From positions 47,148-111,147 of the forward strand of contig QWDQ01000072.1 in the NCBI GenBank assembly GCA_003868215.1: a stretch of DNA of 64,000 nucleotides. Direction: 5' to 3'. The translations under genes were made by a program, and so were the position numbers. The stretch's first letter is position 1, and the number at the start of each line of letters is the position of its first letter. The notes under the pieces were generated by a model. It had not been told where the DNA came from. It saw only the letters and a program-made list of their open reading frames with translations, and ran no database searches. The DNA comes from Pseudophaeomoniella oleicola (lineage: Eukaryota; Ascomycota; Eurotiomycetes; Phaeomoniellales; Phaeomoniellaceae). Shown piece after piece: positions 35,920 to 48,483 of the stretch.

Positions 35920-38900
35920 ATGACCGGAAGAGGATCTCCGTCACGTCCTACACCCTCCCGTCAAGTCTCAGTGCGTATTTCGGTCCCTGATATCTCTAGT
36001 CGCATCCGTGCTCTTCGGGTTGCTTTTAATACCCATACTTCACAACGAGTACCTTTTCCTTCGCCACAGCTCCGTCACACCTCGGTCCCTCCACCGGCGA
36101 CGCCGACTCACCGAATCCCGAAGGAGTCTTCAGCTATTCCATCTCGGCGTAGTTCTCTTCGGCCTTTACTTACTCGACAAGGTATGGCCGTGCAACCGAA
36201 GAGACTCAATTTGAGTAGCTGATTTGGACATACTCAGACTCTGCAGTATCCATGCCGAGGACACCTGATGCTGAACACCCCACTGCCGATACCACTGGCC
36301 TAGCTCAGTTGACGATGCCGAACAACTATGATCTATCCCAACAATCGTTATCGAGCCTTGCTTCTCTCGGTCCAGCACAACATGAGATCTCGGAGTTGCT
36401 CTCTAAAACGATCCAGGACTTTGAAGGGCTCCTGAACGAGGCTTTGTCGCTGGCACGTCAAGCTGCAACAATAGGAGAAGGCGAGAACGTGCGACCGATG
36501 ACTATGACGAACGACGCTCGTATACTAGCCCGACAACCGGATGCCTCTCGTCCTTCATATTCGAATACCGCCCCAGCACCACCAAGGATGGCCTTCCCGG
36601 AAAGCCCCAGTAATTCTCCCCGGCAACAGCGTGACCAACCCATCGGCACCCCAGGAGATTCGACCTCTCCCAGTGGACTTCATACCGATCAATTCTCCCC
36701 TCAGGAAGCAGCTGCACGAGATTTTGCCTACCCTTCTGCTCAGGGTGAACCGATTGCTCGAGATACAACGCAACTCGGTAAGTTTGAGATACCTGAAATG
36801 CCCAGCTCTGCAAGGTTGTCACTCAGTGAGCAGCTGGAACACGTACATCGAAGACAGGCACGGCAACAGGCCCGTTTGAGCAAACCCGAGATAAAAGATT
36901 ATATCAAATCTCAAGAGCGTATCGCCATCCAAAGACGTTCAAGCCCTCGTGGTGTTTTCCACTCTGATGGATTTGCACGGCGACGAGCCAACCGAAAAGC
37001 CTGGCGAAACGCCGGCGTGGACCTCTTTCGGGAAAGTCCGGAGGTAGAAGACGACTTCGACGGAGGACGTAGCATATCATTTGGCAACCAAAGCGAGAAA
37101 TCGCGCCGCATGAGTGTTCGTGAAGTCAACTATTCGATTGAGGGCAACGGGCTGGATCTTCACAATACACGCCATGTCGACCTTGGGACGGACGAATCTG
37201 GTATCATGTTTACCCACTACCACCAACCCGTTGCAAGAGATTGGCACAATCATCGTAAGCGATATGTAGCAACTGTGGCATGTCTTAATACCGCACTCTT
37301 AGGTCTTATCGTCGGGATCTACGCGGGTGAAGTACCGGCTATCCAGTATGTCATCGTTGATCTGCATCATTGGGTTATACAGGGGAACACGTTTTTATAC
37401 CTTGGGCTCGCTATTCCAACCCTTCTGTTCTGGCCGCTTCCCTTGCTGCATGGGAGAAAAACTTACACAGTAGCCGCAATGGCTGTGGCACTACCTTTAC
37501 AGATTCCACAAGGAATTGCTGTTGGAGCTATTCGGCTCCCGTCATTTGCGCGCTATCGGGTCGTCTTGCTACTGTGTCGTGGACTTTCTGGCTTTGCGCT
37601 TGGTTTCGCGGCCATCAACTTCATGACTACTCTGTTGGACTTGTTCGGGGCCAGCCTGATGAGTGCAAACCCACACCAAGAGCTCGTGTTCGGGGATGAT
37701 GTGAGAAGACATGGTGGTGGAATGGGCTTATGGCTAGGATGGTGGTCATGGTGCACCATCGGTTCTGTCAGCATTGGGTTCCTGATCGGTGCAGCAATTG
37801 TCGATGCCACGAACGTCAGCTGGGGGTTTTGGGTCTCTATATTCAGCTTGATGGTCGTTATGTTCATCAATATCGTTACGCCCGAGGTAAGGAGGTCGGC
37901 TTATCGAAGGACTGTTGCGGAGGTCATCCGGAAGGATGGTGATGAGGCGAAACGAGTCGCAAGAGGAGAGGTGAAAATGCATCTAATCAACAGAGGACCT
38001 CTCTGGTGGGGTGAGGAAGTCAAAGCGGGATTGCAGCTGTCATGGCAGATGTTGAAGCAACCCGGGTTCCTTATCTTAGCTATTTATCTTGGCTGGGTTC
38101 AAGCCCAGTTTAATCTTGTGCTGATGGTAAGTTCTGCTTTGTTTTCGCGTCTCAGTATGCTGACCTCCCTGAAGCTCCTCGGAGCCCTCATGTCCAATCA
38201 TTACCGCTTCCGGCCCATCGACGTCGGTCTTTGCGTTCTTTCTCTAGCCATCGGAGCGTTCCTGGCAATTCCATTCCAAAAGGCATCATACTTCTCTCGA
38301 GCTCGCCATCATCCTCAACGAACGGATTCCATGACCTTTGAGAAGAGGCTTACTATGTCTTCACACCTGATCCGCCGTACCATCTTTACTACACTGCTTC
38401 CGCTTGCTGCAGCCGGATATACATTGACAGCGTCCGGACCGCCATTGAGCCCTGCATGGCCACCCATACTCGCTGCCTTGGTAGCCTTTTTGAGCAACCT
38501 GGCAATCGCTGAAGGCACGGGTCTAATCATGGAAACATTCGATGTCAGCGATCTGCAGGAAGGTCTTCGGGGCCACGGCCGTGGGAGAAGAGGGAAGCAT
38601 ATGTATGGCCAAGCTACCGACTTCTCGTGTCACCCTCGAGTCACTGCTGGATTGATGCTGGCACAGGGCTTTGCATTTTTGCTATGTGCCGGTTCTTATG
38701 CTACCTGCGGCGGAGCGGTCAGAACCCTCGGTGCGAGGCTAGCAATCGGAGCGGTCGCCGCGATCCTGATGGGGCTTACCTTGCTCTTAACAGCTGCGCT
38801 CGTGAGATTCAAGGCGGTCAGGATGATCCCCCCAAGACTAGAACGCAGTCTGAGAGCGAGTATCGCTGCTGCGGCAAGCAACGAGCAAGGTGAAGGTGGT

Positions 38901-39065
38901 GGTGGTGGTGAAGCCGCTCTACAGCGTAAGGAAACAGCATGGGAGCCGATCATCATCGGAAACCCGAGTGGGATGCACCGCCGGGTTAGTTTGCTGGAGA
39001 CGGGAACACTGAGCAGATGGATGGAGATTAGGAGGAGAAATCGGATCGTTGAGGAATCCGTGTGA
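35920..39065 (+). CDS. Large MFS-type membrane protein with long N-terminal extension
   Basis: Predicted multispanning transporter of about 1010 aa. Exons: 35920-36181, 36247-38126 and 38175-39065, with introns of 65 and 48 nt. Residues 1 to about 423 are hydrophilic, Ser/Pro/Arg-rich and probably disordered. They contain an Arg/Gln-rich helix (HVHRRQARQQARLSKPEIKD). The membrane part starts at RYVATVACLNTALLGLIVG. It includes LCRGLSGFALGFAAINFMTT (family signature region) and GMGLWLGWWSWCTIGSVSIG. A long charged loop and a second helix bundle follow, ending near VRMIPPRLERSLRA. This is the pattern of fungal MFS proteins related to polyamine or drug carriers, but the substrate is unknown. The 48-nt intron is in phase and stop-free. 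Its removal joins NLVLM to LLGALMSNHYRFRP. Confidence 0.85.
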
Positions 39066-39949
39066 TTTGTTTAAGGGGTAGGGTAATGTAGGTAGAGAAG
39101 ATCATTTACTATGAATCCTTTCGGGACTTTGGCGTTTTCCGTCCGTGTCGTGCGTAGATGGAGACGGAGATGTAGAGGGTTAGAGATGTAGTAGCAGAAG
39201 CTACTACTTTCTCATAGGTGGTAATTACCAGAGGGGGGGGGGGGGGGGAAGGGAGTGAGTGAGAGCCAGAGAGTAGTTCAGATCTAATAGATTCTAAAAT
39301 TTAAAATATAGGACGATTGAGGCAGGCAGGCAGGCATTTGAGAAATTGGGGATTTGAACTTTTTGGTGGGTGTGTGAGGAAAGAAGATGGACTATACACA
39401 TTTCTGATAGATCTCTCTCTCTCTCTATCTCTCTATCTCTCTATCTCTAAGTCTCTTCTTTTTCTTTCATTGTCTTTTCTTTTTGGGGTGGGATTACCTA
39501 TGATGCATGTTTTCCCTGCTAGAACCCAATCTTTCTCCTTCTGGCTACTGCTGCTTTGTTTTTTTAATCTCGCAGGTCTGAGTAAAATATTGAGGTGCTG
39601 CTGTTGCTGCTGCTGACTTGCTGTGGAAGAAAAGGAGGAGGATGGATGGTTGGTCGTTAGGTGATGAGATCTGGTGGGGGGTTCACAGCGGAGTTTAGGG
39701 AGATGGATGTTTGGTTCGGGAAAAAGGAGAGGTCTATGATGTTGTTTAATTTGCGTGGCTTGTTGAGAGGGTAACAGTTAGGTCTTTTGGGTAAGGAGGA
39801 GAGGGCCTCAGGGTCGAGAGTTTCAGTGAGGCACTGTATGACGTTGGAGTTTCGCTGTGGTGACCGCTCTCTTAACGAGGGCGTTCGGAACGAGAATCCA
39901 TCGTTATTCGAAGTCGTGTCTAGTTGTTGGCTGAGAGCTAGGTATTCGA
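39066..39949. other. Intergenic between convergent genes, with microsatellites
   Basis: Shared 3' flank of the MFS gene (+) and the phosphatase gene (-). It contains a G homopolymer of about 17 at about 39232-39248, a GGCAGGCAGG tract at about 39320, a CT/CTAT microsatellite at about 39412-39450 and TGCTGCTG near 39598-39614. Overlapping short frames lack motifs. Confidence 0.65.
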
Positions 39950-41133
39950 TCATGCTGGAGACTCCCTGACAACATTTTCTTTTTGACCACCAATCTTAGA
40001 CGCATTCTGTAAACCCTGGTCTTCCCATCCTTGCATAGCTTGTCTGAACAATTCGGCTTGTTCTGCTCTAGAAAGTGGCTTCGCGGACTTTCCTCTGCGT
40101 GTTCTTGACTCGGGCGTTTCAGTCAAACTTGCGTTTTCGTAGTCGTTCTCGTACGGGACCAGACCAGAGTTTTCACTGCGAGCATCAACAGCTTGTGGAT
40201 GTGGCGAGTTGCCGGTTGATGAAGCTGCTGAGGATGCCTCCGTGGTACTCGGCGTCTCGGCTTCGAGCGTGTTGAAGGCATATGAGCGGTATTCGGTGTT
40301 GGCCCAGCCAGTGCCTGGCGTACCCCAATCGATCAGATTAAAGGTCTTTGTATGGACAGCTACGGATGTAAGGAGAGGGTAAGGTTCGGAAAAAGAGGTG
40401 GTAGGGAGGAATATCGAAACAGCAACCGCACAGAGATAACAACCAAACATACACACAAGCCAATACATTGGGAAGGAGAGAAGGGCTTATGAAGTAGGAC
40501 CGAACTTACCATTATAGACACCACTATCCTCCCAATCCTCGGTAAAGTAGTGCAAGAAGCCACCGTGACTGACCATGACGATATCACCATCTTCGCCATT
40601 CTTGACCATTTCGGCAGCCAAGTTCCTCAGCCATATCCTTGCTTCCTTGGCTCGCGCCGAGATGGCGTAACTTGTTGGCGCCCATTTCCCACCGAATCGC
40701 TTGTCATTCCAACCGACTTGGACCAGCGACAGATCTACTGGCAGGTGCTTCTCGTCAACGATCTCTTTCCTCAACAAATCTGGGTCGGACCCAGTATCGC
40801 ATGGTACGTTGCTCGTCTCCTGGATTTCCGGAAGCGCAACGACGGTGAGCGTGTTAGATGAGATAGCGGGTTTTAAGGAGAGCAGTGCTGTATAAATGGT
40901 TCGACGGAGCGGGGAGGCCACTACTCTTGAGACACGATCATGGTATGGGAATGCTTTCGCAAGGATGGCGCATTGTTCCTCTCCGAGTGGAGTCAGCAGC
41001 GGGTCTCGGATGGAGTGGTTGGCGATGTTGAGGTTGTGGTAGCCCTGACTAGTCAGTGATATCGTTCTGTTAGCCCTCAGTAAGGATTGTAACACACCTG
41101 GGCGTGACGGATACAATGCAGAACCGGTGCCAT
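39950..41133 (-). CDS. Histidine-phosphatase (phosphoglycerate-mutase) family protein
   Basis: Protein of 326 aa in the histidine-phosphatase superfamily. Three exons: 41133-41098, 41044-40510 and 40359-39950, with introns of 53 and 150 nt. The catalytic phosphate pocket is present. It has LHCIRHAQGYHNL, with His10 as the expected phosphoacceptor and Ala in place of the commoner Gly of RHG, then DPLLTPLGEEQC, VVASPLRRTIYTALL and the second histidine in VMVSHGGFLHYF (His172). The length and the PLRRTIYTAL motif match small fungal PGM-like phosphatases rather than glycolytic mutase. The C-terminal about 110 residues are Ser/Glu-rich with a basic helix (SKPLSRAEQAELFRQAMQGW type). The substrate is unknown. 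Confidence 0.9.
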
Positions 41134-42067
41134 ATTGAAAGGCCAGGTCTTGAGATGTTCTTCAGGGCTTTGCTAGTCACAGCGAGAGGAAGTGGGGTTG
41201 ATAAGGTGGAAGGAAGAAGTGACGGTGAGTTGAACAAGAGAAGAGTCTAGATACTAGCTCTATGAAATGATAAAGGACCCAATGCGAACAAGGCGTAAGT
41301 CGCGGGGCGAGAATGAGTCACGTCTCAAGCGAGGTGAGAAAGAAGCGTGTCTATGTACAGACCGAAGTGCATCTATCAAACGAAATTCCGCCGTCACGAT
41401 GTCACCACCACAACGATGATTGCCCCTCCCAAATCTTGTCTCGGAGAAAGAAAAAAAAAGGGAATAAAATAGGATGAATGACTAAGTCGAATTCCAAAAT
41501 CTCCCAGGGTCCTCGATAAAGTTTTATCGGAATCTATGCCGACCTCCGATCCTCCTTATCGGCATACCTGCCAATTCGGGGTGCAGATTCCTCTTGCAGA
41601 CATCCTTCCAATTGCTCGGCCCGATAGAAAGTCAGGAGATATACGAGAGTGTAACATGGGTTTTGACGGCGAGACCGTCAGGAATGTTTATGTTGGACTG
41701 TTGAGCGGCGAGGCGGTTGAGTCATGTGTCAAGTGATCTTCGCGTGGTTGTTTAACCGATTGTGTGACACCGGCCCTCGAGCTGCAGTCCTATTCAGTAT
41801 CTGCCCCTGTTTGGATACCCTTTAGCCCAAGTCGTCCAACAGTGTACCTACAGCTTCCATGTTCAAGCCATGAGATATCTCCCAACCTAGTGACGAATCA
41901 ATTGATTTGGTCACGATGCGTCTGATCCGCTACCCTTTCTCGTCATTTGCTGGGAAGGCACCGTTTACAGCAGGTGCTAGCCACGCCTCCTCTATGTGTT
42001 TGAACGTCTGCTTCTGTTGTATCTCGAATTACAAGATCGACAGTCACCACGGTGGCTCTCGTTCGCT

Positions 42068-42097
42068 CCTACAAGTCTGTAGCCTACAAGTCTGTAG
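42068..42097. repeat. Two tandem copies of a 15-bp hairpin unit
   Basis: CCTACAAGTCTGTAG occurs twice back to back. Each copy can pair CTACA with TGTAG. A diverged relative (CCTGCAAGTTTGTAGG) lies at about 43795. Confidence 0.8.
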
Positions 42098-45000
42098 GGG
42101 AAGACCGGATGGATGTCTTCTGACAATTGCACCTGCATAAAGATGTAAGGGCTGAGAGTATGTGGAAGTCTTTGTCCACAAAATGCTCCTCATCCCGGTA
42201 GCACCGATGCAGCAAATCCTCCGCAACCCTGCCAAAGTAGCACATCTTCTTCAGGGTCCTCGTCGTCGATGACCTCCTCCCGAGTCCTGAGATATTGCTT
42301 GGCATCGTATCTGAAAATTGTAGTAACATGGGACGAACATCTTTATACCTGGTCTTACCAGTTCTGGTGCCTTGATACACCATCAACGCCAGAAGCGGGG
42401 GTTTTTTTTTTGATTTGTCTAGGTACATGGAAAACATACCTACTATGCTCTGTCTGCACGTATGGAAAGAAGCTGGCCTCGGCCTGACATCAGTCAAAGC
42501 TAGATGCCGTCTCTAAGTTTAATTGTTTTCGTACCGTGGGACGGTAAACCTCCTGTATTTTGCACAAGGATGAACGAAATAGGTATCTTATTGTAAGCAT
42601 TCGCCCGTAGCCTCAGCAGTGAGCAGTAAATTGAAAAGAAGAATAAAGTAAAGCCTCAGCCACCCAATGTTCAAATTTGCACGTGACAATTCCCGACATA
42701 GCAGGCAGGCATCTAGTTACTCGATCAGAACCACAAAGGCCACTGCTACTCGCCGTTACCATTATCTTCATCTATCGAAACGTGGAAGCAGCGGAGAAGA
42801 AAAGAAGAGAAAGAAAGGAAACGGAGAAGTCAGATAGATCATGAGATGGGAATGGTGCAGGCCTATCTTTGCATGTGAAACATTTCTGCTCTTTCGGCCG
42901 GTAAGTCGCGGCAAAATCGACAGAAAAGAACCCACATAAACCGTGAACAGAGAGAAAACAGGTGTTGTGTCAAGTTTGCAAGATGATAAAGAGGGAAGAA
43001 ATTCAACGTGGCTCGGGATGATCAATGGACGACCGACGATGTTAGTTCTCAGATACCTGCGCTCTCAATAGGCAGGTGCGGAGTAAATCATCTCTTTTCC
43101 TTCGTCATCTCTTGTTTCTGGGGCGAGGGGGTTCCCTTTGACAGGGAATGTTCTTTTTCTCTTTTGGGATTTCCCCGGTCTCCTGTTTTCCGTTCCCCTT
43201 CTAGATACGGTAGCGAGCATCATAGGGTCGGCATACTTGGGGAAGCGAAATGATGGCCTTCGGTTGTTTTACCTCGTGGGGAGGAGGGCAGGGATCGGGG
43301 ATCGGTAAATGTGCCTGACAGTCTCGGTACCTGAGGTAGAATAAACGGTGCGAATCCGCTTTTCGCGAGGATGCTCAGATGACACAAATTTGGAAACTCG
43401 AAAAGTGCAAGGCCCTGCATCGACAGTGAACAATAGAGGTCATTAGCTGAAGGTTGCGCGGTGTTACATAGTATCACGGACGATATCGCGGGAGAGAAGA
43501 TACCATTCAGTTGCAGTTACTCCAGCAAGTGAATCCCGAGGCCATGCAGACCAAACTAGAGGCTGGGGTAGCTTGTTATGACCTCGGATATCATAGTTTG
43601 AGAGGAGGTCGTTGGAATATAGCCGAGAGAGTAACGGTGATTGAGTCGCTAATACGATACCAACGTCCGCTTAATTGCTGTGCTACCAAGTGAGTCATAG
43701 TGAAACCTCGTCGACACTCGGATGAAGGGAAATCTCGATTACGAGATGAGTAAGCGACTTTCAGCACTGCGGAACAATAGGCGAGGGGGTTACCTGCAAG
43801 TTTGTAGGTTCCTGGGAGGTTGGTGGCTTGTGGCATTCAGCTGGGTAAATCCAGCTAGGAAACCTTGGAAGCATTGTTCGACTCTACTACGATGTAAGGA
43901 CCTTGGGCTTGTGTTTTGGTTCCCGTCGTGAGCAGTCGCTCTCTCAAACGTATTCCACAACCAAAGACTTTTGATCAACAACGAATGCCGTAGCCGGCCG
44001 TGTATATATGAGTATTACATCGACATACTAGGAGCTCAAGTTGCCTCGATATGTAGATAGCGCATCCGTAACAATGTTTGGTAGAGTCAGGCTGTTGTAG
44101 GAGCATTCAATGGTCGGCGAGTAGGAATCGGGGAAAATTCTCCCATAGGTCCGCCCCAATGATTGCTGTCATGGTCGGAAAGAGACCGGTAGGTTGGGTA
44201 CCTGTCGATCGCTTTGCTGCTGTTACCGAGCTTTCGACCAAGAAAAGCTCTTGCAACAACATGCCCAGGGGGAACTTGTAAAAGCATACGCCGTACGTAA
44301 AAGTCAACGAGCTATGATCTTGATTTTCAGGTACCGATAGACCTACTGTATTGACAGTACGGCTGGGGCACAATTTCAAGTGTAATACCGTGGCAGGGTA
44401 TGTTTCTTCTCGAAGATCGCTTCCAGTAGGCCTCTCGGTCTTCAATATCCACTGCCGAAGCTCTCTGTACAGCACTGGGTCCTCATGGAAATTGGAAACT
44501 CTTTTGAGCAGGCTAACTTTACCGAGAGAGCAGGGAACACAGATCCTGCTATGAGTGCGGAGTCGTATCTCCTAGAGCCACAACAGTTGGTAGCGATATC
44601 CGGTATGATTGCCAGCGTCCAAACCCAAGAATTCGGGAAGGACTGAGATCTCCATTGTTCGGTCCAAACAAGGGGCTTGAATCGGTGTTTGATACAGGGG
44701 AAGTTGACGGAAAGTGGGCTTTCCGGTCGGGTTGCCATGAAGCTGGGACACTTCAATTCCTGATAAGACATGGTGAGGAGGGGCGGGCCGGTTGACTCGT
44801 CAATAGTGTGGAAAGTTGGCGGGAAGGCGCCGCAGTCCATCGTCAGTTACCAGACAATCGGACCATCCACTCTCATCTTCAGCTGCTTTACTTGAGGTGA
44901 TTGAGCTGGCTGGTATCCGCTAACACTGCCCACCGCGCCATGTCGATGTAACTCCATATGTACAACCCAATGGATGAGTTAGGAGGAATTGGTGGAGAAC

Positions 45001-45473
45001 ATCAAAGATAAGAATTAGATCCAACTTCGGGCCTGTTGGTAAACCGCTAGTCCGAAATCCTCAAGATTTCTGCTCGTCTGTCGCCGTTCTCCTTTGGGGT
45101 GGTGAGTGTCAGTTGACCCTTGAAACTTACACTGCTTTTTGTTGTTAATCCTTTTGAGACTCGGATACAGTCCGCAGTGGAGGAAAATGCAAACACCTCT
45201 TGCTCGGCTTTTATAGAGTGCTAGTATCCCCATCGAGAGTAGCTGCCCCCATGAGGGAGAAAACCCTCCGGTCCAGTTGCCAGGAGTCAATCGATAAGCC
45301 TGGGCTTCCATCCTGGGACACCCCCCTCCTTCCAGTCCCATGAAACCATCGCGTTCGCCCAGTAATCTAGGGGGGTGTCTACATACCATACTCCGTAGTA
45401 GCAGCTGAACCATATCGCCGGGTCCATTCTAACAAGTGCCATACGAAGTACTCTTCAGCTTCTGTCACAGTTG

Positions 45474-45489
45474 TACGTAGTACTACGTA
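45474..45489. repeat. 16-bp perfect palindrome TACGTAGTACTACGTA
   Basis: The sequence equals its own reverse complement. It shares the ACTACGTAGT/ACGTAGTACT lettering with the other palindromes of the gene-poor regions. Confidence 0.85.
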
Positions 45490-45657
45490 GGACGGGATAT
45501 CCGGGTATTCCGCTCGTCCAATTGGTCACAATTGAACCAAGGATCATCACTACTGTATTCGGCAGGTCGTCCCTCTGCAACTGAATCGCATTGGAGCCCC
45601 CACGTCGAGCGGGACAACCGCTGCCTCGGGATGAGGGGCGTTGCTTGGGTTGTAATG

Positions 45658-45677
45658 TACGTACTACGTAGTACGTA
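45658..45677. repeat. 20-bp perfect palindrome TACGTACTACGTAGTACGTA
   Basis: A self-complementary 20-mer 168 bp right of the 16-bp palindrome. The two bracket a segment of about 204 bp including both palindromes. Confidence 0.85.
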
Positions 45678-47572
45678 GTAAACCGTTGAGAGGATGCTAA
45701 AAAGCAATGAGACACATAGCATCGTAGGGGTTTGAGCTATTTTCTTTTTGGTCATCTGCCGTGACCATCGACCGGCACACGGCTATCTTATCCAGAGATG
45801 TATATACAATCGTATCGTCGCCGCGTCTACTTCAGTGCCGAACTCGCATTGTGATGGCCCTAGTGCACAGTTACCAATTAGCAGCGCCGATCAACGCATG
45901 TGATCCTATCCTGGTATCAGGTAAACAAGAAGCATCGCAAGCATCTCCGTCGACAGCTGCTATGGTACTGGATTTGCAGATAGGCCTGTTGATTACGGTG
46001 GCGCCATTTGTGACGCTGATATGTTCTGTACATTGCCGTTGATGCCTGCTGTCGTCCTCGTCCCACTTTGTAGTTGGCATCTGATACGAATGGATGCAGC
46101 GAGCCATCGCACGGGTCTACGGGACAGATCGATTCATGGGCCAGCAGGGCCGTGTGTGGCGTATCATCAGGCTTGTAGAGCATGTGTCTTCCTTATCGAC
46201 CCTCAATCATGACATCTGTTTGGAATAGAATATTACACATGCCTGGGACGGGAGATCGTCAAACCCCTCTTGGATCACAGAAGCATCCGTCAGCGCAGTC
46301 GCCAGTCCATGGGAGACGCTTTGATGAAGGCTTCGACGGGAAGTTTTGACTTGATGTTCATGCTTGGTACTGGAACCGAAAATTATGCGCTGACCGAGTT
46401 GAGTCAGGGTAATGGCACGTCGCACATGAGACAATGCGGAGGCTGCCACGTAAAGCAAAGCGGATGTATAGATAATAGCTGTTAATCTTGACAGCGGCGC
46501 TTCTTCCTTGGAAACAAAAGTGCGCAGAAACGAAGGACCTCACTGGGGTCTCCAAGTTGCAGGACTTGTCACATGTGACATGACATTTGAAGAACGGAAT
46601 AGGTGAGATTGATAACGGATTTGACGAAGTAAGGAGCGGTACTATAACTAACAGTAGGCTAAGTGACACCTTACATGATCTTTCAGCTAGTATGATGTGA
46701 CGAGAAGCAAAGCAGAATTCGATACTTTCACCGATGAGTAGTTGTACAACCGCAGCATCAGATAGCAATTGAATGTAGCGGTGAAGCAGAAGCGGACAGC
46801 AGCTGCATGTAAGAGGGTATGGGGTCTGATGGCGATCTCATATATCGCGGTGCTGATATATCGACCGAACGCTGCGAGATACAGCGCAGAGGCATATCAA
46901 TAATGCAACAATTTTGACACGTAGTACAAGAGCAGGGATAGAAGCCTCTTGTGTCCTCCTTTGCAGCGGCGATCGAATAATGACTGGGTTAAGATGTAAG
47001 CTAGCCGGGGTCTGCGTTTCCCGGCCCGTCGGGGAAGCAGATTGGCAAAATTGGCGGCGATGATCAACGCGAAGGATCAATAAATGAGATGCTTCAGAGG
47101 TGCCTCCTCACTTCCTCTATACCGTGGGTTGAGGGATAAAGCAGGGAGAGCGAGTATGAAGCGGCTGTTAAGATGACTAAACTAATTAGCATTTCGAATT
47201 AAGCACAGCTGGCATTTCAAAGTCAAAAGTTGATCCTGGAAACCAATGACAATTTGACAGCAAGGTATTTGGAACGCATCGCAGAGTAAACACTTGACCA
47301 GTTGACCCTTTGCTTTACGCCTGACCTGTCGCACTTGACCATCTAGCATCGTATAGACGACATGGTAGTGGTGGTTGTGACGATGACGATGACGGTACCG
47401 CTTTCCTTTAGCTTCTGTACAGTAATTGTCTTCGTTTGGATCTTGGACGGGGGGTTCATGGGCTCCCCTGCTACTGCGTTGAAAACATATTGCGAGATAG
47501 AGAGCCGAATTGACCGAGACTCAAAAGGGAAGGTCCGAGTACGAATTGGATAGCCTCAACGATTGGCTGCCA

Positions 47573-47584
47573 TACTACGTAGTA
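47573..47584. repeat. 12-bp palindrome TACTACGTAGTA
   Basis: Perfect palindrome with the core shared by the copies near 45.5, 48.5 and 58.6 kb. Confidence 0.8.
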
Positions 47585-48380
47585 GGATGAAAACCAGCGT
47601 GACCTTATCCGTTCTCCTCTGTATTTCATTCCTGACTGGATGTCATGGGGAGGGATGCCTGGTTTGGAAAAAGATTGATTTTGCTTATTGTGAACGAGTG
47701 ACAAACAATGACAAATGATAATGTATCTTTTGTACCTAATCTGTCCATGTTGCTGGTGGTTGTTGAGGGGATCTTTTTAAGCGGTAAGCCGTTTGCGGTA
47801 GGGGTTCAACCACCGTTGTTCCCCAGATGATTGCATGTGATACACCAACAATTAGACAGAAGAAAGATCGAAACGCCCTAACATTTTACTTAAGTGATGA
47901 TCATGTGATGGTGATTGCTTTCGGATACTAAGACGCTATAGTTGTTGGATCTAGTATTCAAGCTGAAATTACCTATGTAAGGTAGATACCTAGACAGTAC
48001 TATGCCGTGTTGCCATGTGTTTGTTGATATCAGCACCTGGTAAGTCATGATGGGGGGTGATCCTCTCCCCTGGGACGGTACAGTACGGGTACTTGTAAGG
48101 CATCATGGGTACAAGGCAAGTAAATGTAAGTACCTACCTTACCTAGGCAGGTACTCTAGGGAGCTCTGGCAGGGGTATGGGCAGGTATCCTTGGGTACCT
48201 ATGTAATTACTGTCGGTACTCAGATACCTGTCAGGTATGATGACCTGGCTCGCTGACTCCTTGGCTCCTGGACAACTCATAGATCTCGCCTCGGATCTCC
48301 TCATCCCAAAGAAAAGCAAAGTTGCAAGATTAAGGACAAAGTCGTGCGCGTGATAGGACTGGCGTCCCAGCGCTAACAAG

Positions 48381-48410
48381 GTCCAGTTGAGTCCAGTTGA
48401 GTCCAGTTGA
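48381..48410. repeat. Three tandem copies of GTCCAGTTGA
   Basis: Three exact 10-bp units, GTCCAGTTGA, directly adjacent. Confidence 0.9.
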
Positions 48411-48469
48411 ATTTAGTTTAGTCAGAGGCAGTGGGCTCCCCACTGTTCCAGTTCCCCGGGAAAGCTTCG

Positions 48470-48483
48470 ACGTAGTACTACGT
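48470..48483. repeat. 14-bp palindrome ACGTAGTACTACGT
   Basis: Perfect palindrome. The adjacent bases continue into a second overlapping TACTACGTAGTA unit (48476-48487). Confidence 0.8.

Noticed and set aside
42084-42497. 137-codon minus-strand ORF in the gene desert
   Set aside because: No domain motif, overlaps other frames, no splice partners and a poly-T/poly-Lys segment.
45015-45413. 132-codon minus-strand ORF
   Set aside because: No family signature. Composition and overlapping frames look like chance.
46358-46768. 136-codon minus-strand ORF
   Set aside because: Motif-free and not joined to any upstream or downstream coding exon.
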